A stretch of DNA of 64,000 bases from Tenebrio molitor. Its lineage: Eukaryota; Arthropoda; Insecta; Coleoptera; Tenebrionidae. Below are positions 62,129 through 64,000 of this stretch, piece by piece. Position numbers and translations under genes: made by a program. The notes under the pieces are model-generated. The model saw nothing but the letters and a program-made list of their open reading frames with translations. It searched no databases and was not told the DNA's origin. Location of the stretch: contig NC_091055.1 in NCBI RefSeq assembly GCF_963966145.1, positions 2,294,001 to 2,358,000 on the forward strand, read 5' to 3'. Position 1 is the stretch's first letter. Each line of letters opens with the position of its first letter.

Positions 62129-64000
62129 TATTAGCGTCCCGCGGACTGGGTCTAAATTTAAAAAGTCACTAGAGTCCCAAGACAGTGACTGCAATATTAC
62201 CATTACCATAATAATCGAACCTATATATAAACCGTTGTAGTAGAAAGCTTGCTTTCTCTGGTTTACTTAAATCCTCTAGGTCTATTCAGCATTTAGTTTG
62301 AAGATTCGATTATAACATCAGTTAGGAACTTTTGTTATGTAGATACGACGTCTCTTGTTTATGTATTTGTATTACGCCGAGGTGCTGTTCAGTGCCTTTT
62401 GTAGCTCAAATTTTATAGATACGTTGTCGTCAGAGATGATAAGTTAAAAAATAAGCCAAATATGTGTAAATAAAAGTATTGTGATGTTTTGGGTAGGGTA
62501 TTTACAACCATTGTTTTTTTTTTGTTGTTAATAACAAATTGATAGATTTTAACATTGTTTTAAAATGAATACCTAAGAATTTATCGACGATTATTATCAT
62601 TGGCGTTTTATTTTTTCATCCAGATCCTTGCGGATCAACCGAGATCAAAAATCGACGTCTTGCTAAACGATGACGTCACAATTCCGCTCCTGTCACTTTC
62701 ATTTTAATTTTAACAGTAAACAATGTCGCAGTTTCTTAAACATCGACACACTTTTTCACTGATATGACAAGAACGGCTTATCTCGTGCACCGCCGCGGAC
62801 AAAACTCATATTTGCTTTAAATTCTGTTTCGCGTCCTTGCAAATAAATAGGTTGCATTTTTCCGCGACTATCTTCAGCCATAACGACGATTTTTTCTTAA
62901 GGAGTATTGAGTAACGGTGTGTGCCACAAATCTGGAATATTTTATCCGATTAAGCGGATAAAATGTCGCCGGGTTGTGGGTCGTCTGGTGCTCGTTATCG
63001 TCCGAAAAGTGTTCCCACTTATTTCCGAAACGAGTCTTTAACTCCTCTGCATCTTGTAAAGTTAGTTTAATTCACGACTGGATCGTTATAACTTCGACAT
63101 TTGGCGTTTTTTATTCGGGATTCGAAAGAAAGTCATGGTGTGGGTTTACATTTTTCAATTTTAATAAGGGCGACATGTTTACACGACTGCAGACTTGTAA
63201 ATTATCACGACACAGTTTCAAGATCAGATAGGTACTTTCTTAATGCGATAAGTGAATCTTTGTATTAAGATTAAACCCTTAGGCTACATTTTTATCATAA
63301 TAACATTGAAGTATTGTTATTACTTGTGTGCTAATTTAAATATTTGTTTGTTAATCTGGCAAGTATTGTGAAAAATTGAAACTTATACTGCCTGGAAAAA
63401 TTTCATTTTTGTTTTCTCTAGGCATATTTTGTCTTCCAAGGATTAATCTTTATATTGCAGGTAATACGTGCGTGTTCATAAAACACAAAATTATTTTACT
63501 TGATAAAGCCACAATAAATTTATTGAAGAATTCACAAACAACTTACAGGACTTGTTGCTGGGCTTCGCTTAACAACCAAATCAGTTATATCGAAAAAATC
63601 TTTTGATTTTTGTCACTTGATACTCTTTCTTTACAGCGAGGATTATCGGATAAGAACAAAATTAATGCAACAATGGAACGTGCATTTTGTCTGGTCGAAG
63701 ATTAATAAAAAAAAATGCGAATGAGTCCGACGATTAAAACGATTAAAATCGATAGGATTACATTATTTAAAGTAAAATACGTTGCATTATGTCACAAGTA
63801 CACAGTTAAGTAGAACGTATAGAATTGGATTTTTGTAAATTTATTTCGTATCCATCAGCCTAGGAATCTCCAATTTAAAGTGCTGAACTTGTTTATTTAA
63901 GAACATCAAAGCCTTTTGATCCTCGATTACACAAAAGACCGATAAACGAAAGTTCAGTTCGATAAATCCTAGATAAAGTGACATGCACCGCAGATATGAT
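62129..64000 (+). other. Mitf 3' UTR and downstream intergenic DNA
   Basis: The 3' UTR probably ends near 62.5 kb (AATAAA at 62469-62474). Beyond that the DNA is AT-rich to the window end, with no supported gene; frames at 62974-63231 and 63376-63606 look random. Confidence 0.55.

Overview
The window is animal nuclear DNA: AT-rich, with split genes, many introns of about 50 nt next to introns of several kb, and proteins typical of insects. The short introns, the presence of jagunal, Mitf and osa, and the protein sequences point to an insect, plausibly a beetle (inference; no species marker was seen). There is no CRISPR array, operon, plasmid or phage feature.

Layout. 1-7.5 kb: the 5' end of osa/ARID1 (SWI/SNF subunit) on the minus strand, two coding exons and large introns; the gene runs off the left edge. 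8.7-10.8 kb: katanin p60 ATPase (minus). 11.2-12.2 kb: an RluA-type pseudouridine synthase (plus), head-to-head with katanin. 12.4-13.2 kb: jagunal (plus). 16.4-19.3 kb: an SLC16 monocarboxylate transporter (plus). 20.8-21.3 kb: a UPF0547 zinc-ribbon protein (plus), tail-to-tail with a small unidentified protein (minus). 22.1-24.1 kb: an accessory patch with a terminal-inverted-repeat element, an ORF broken by one in-frame stop and a second weak inverted repeat. 24.3-25.8 kb: a short nischarin-like PX-LRR protein. 26.8-42.3 kb: a p85-type PI3-kinase regulatory subunit. 44.3-46.3 kb: a papain-family cathepsin (minus), 289 bp from and divergent to Mitf (46.5-62.1 kb), an MITF/TFE bHLH-zipper factor.

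All exon joins given here were checked by hand for splice consensus and reading phase, and every spliced CDS has a length divisible by three. Gene names rest on recognised motifs and remembered family sequences, not on database searches.

The observations most worth a second look are: the unusual domain set of the p85 gene (SH3-C1-SAM-C1-RhoGAP-SH2-iSH2-SH2) with a second, cysteine-rich in-frame N-terminal exon; an exact tandem duplication of a whole katanin intron including both splice sites; two inverted-repeat elements and a perfect 17-bp hairpin; a run of predicted stem-loops downstream of p85; and the shared promoter of a lysosomal-type protease and Mitf.
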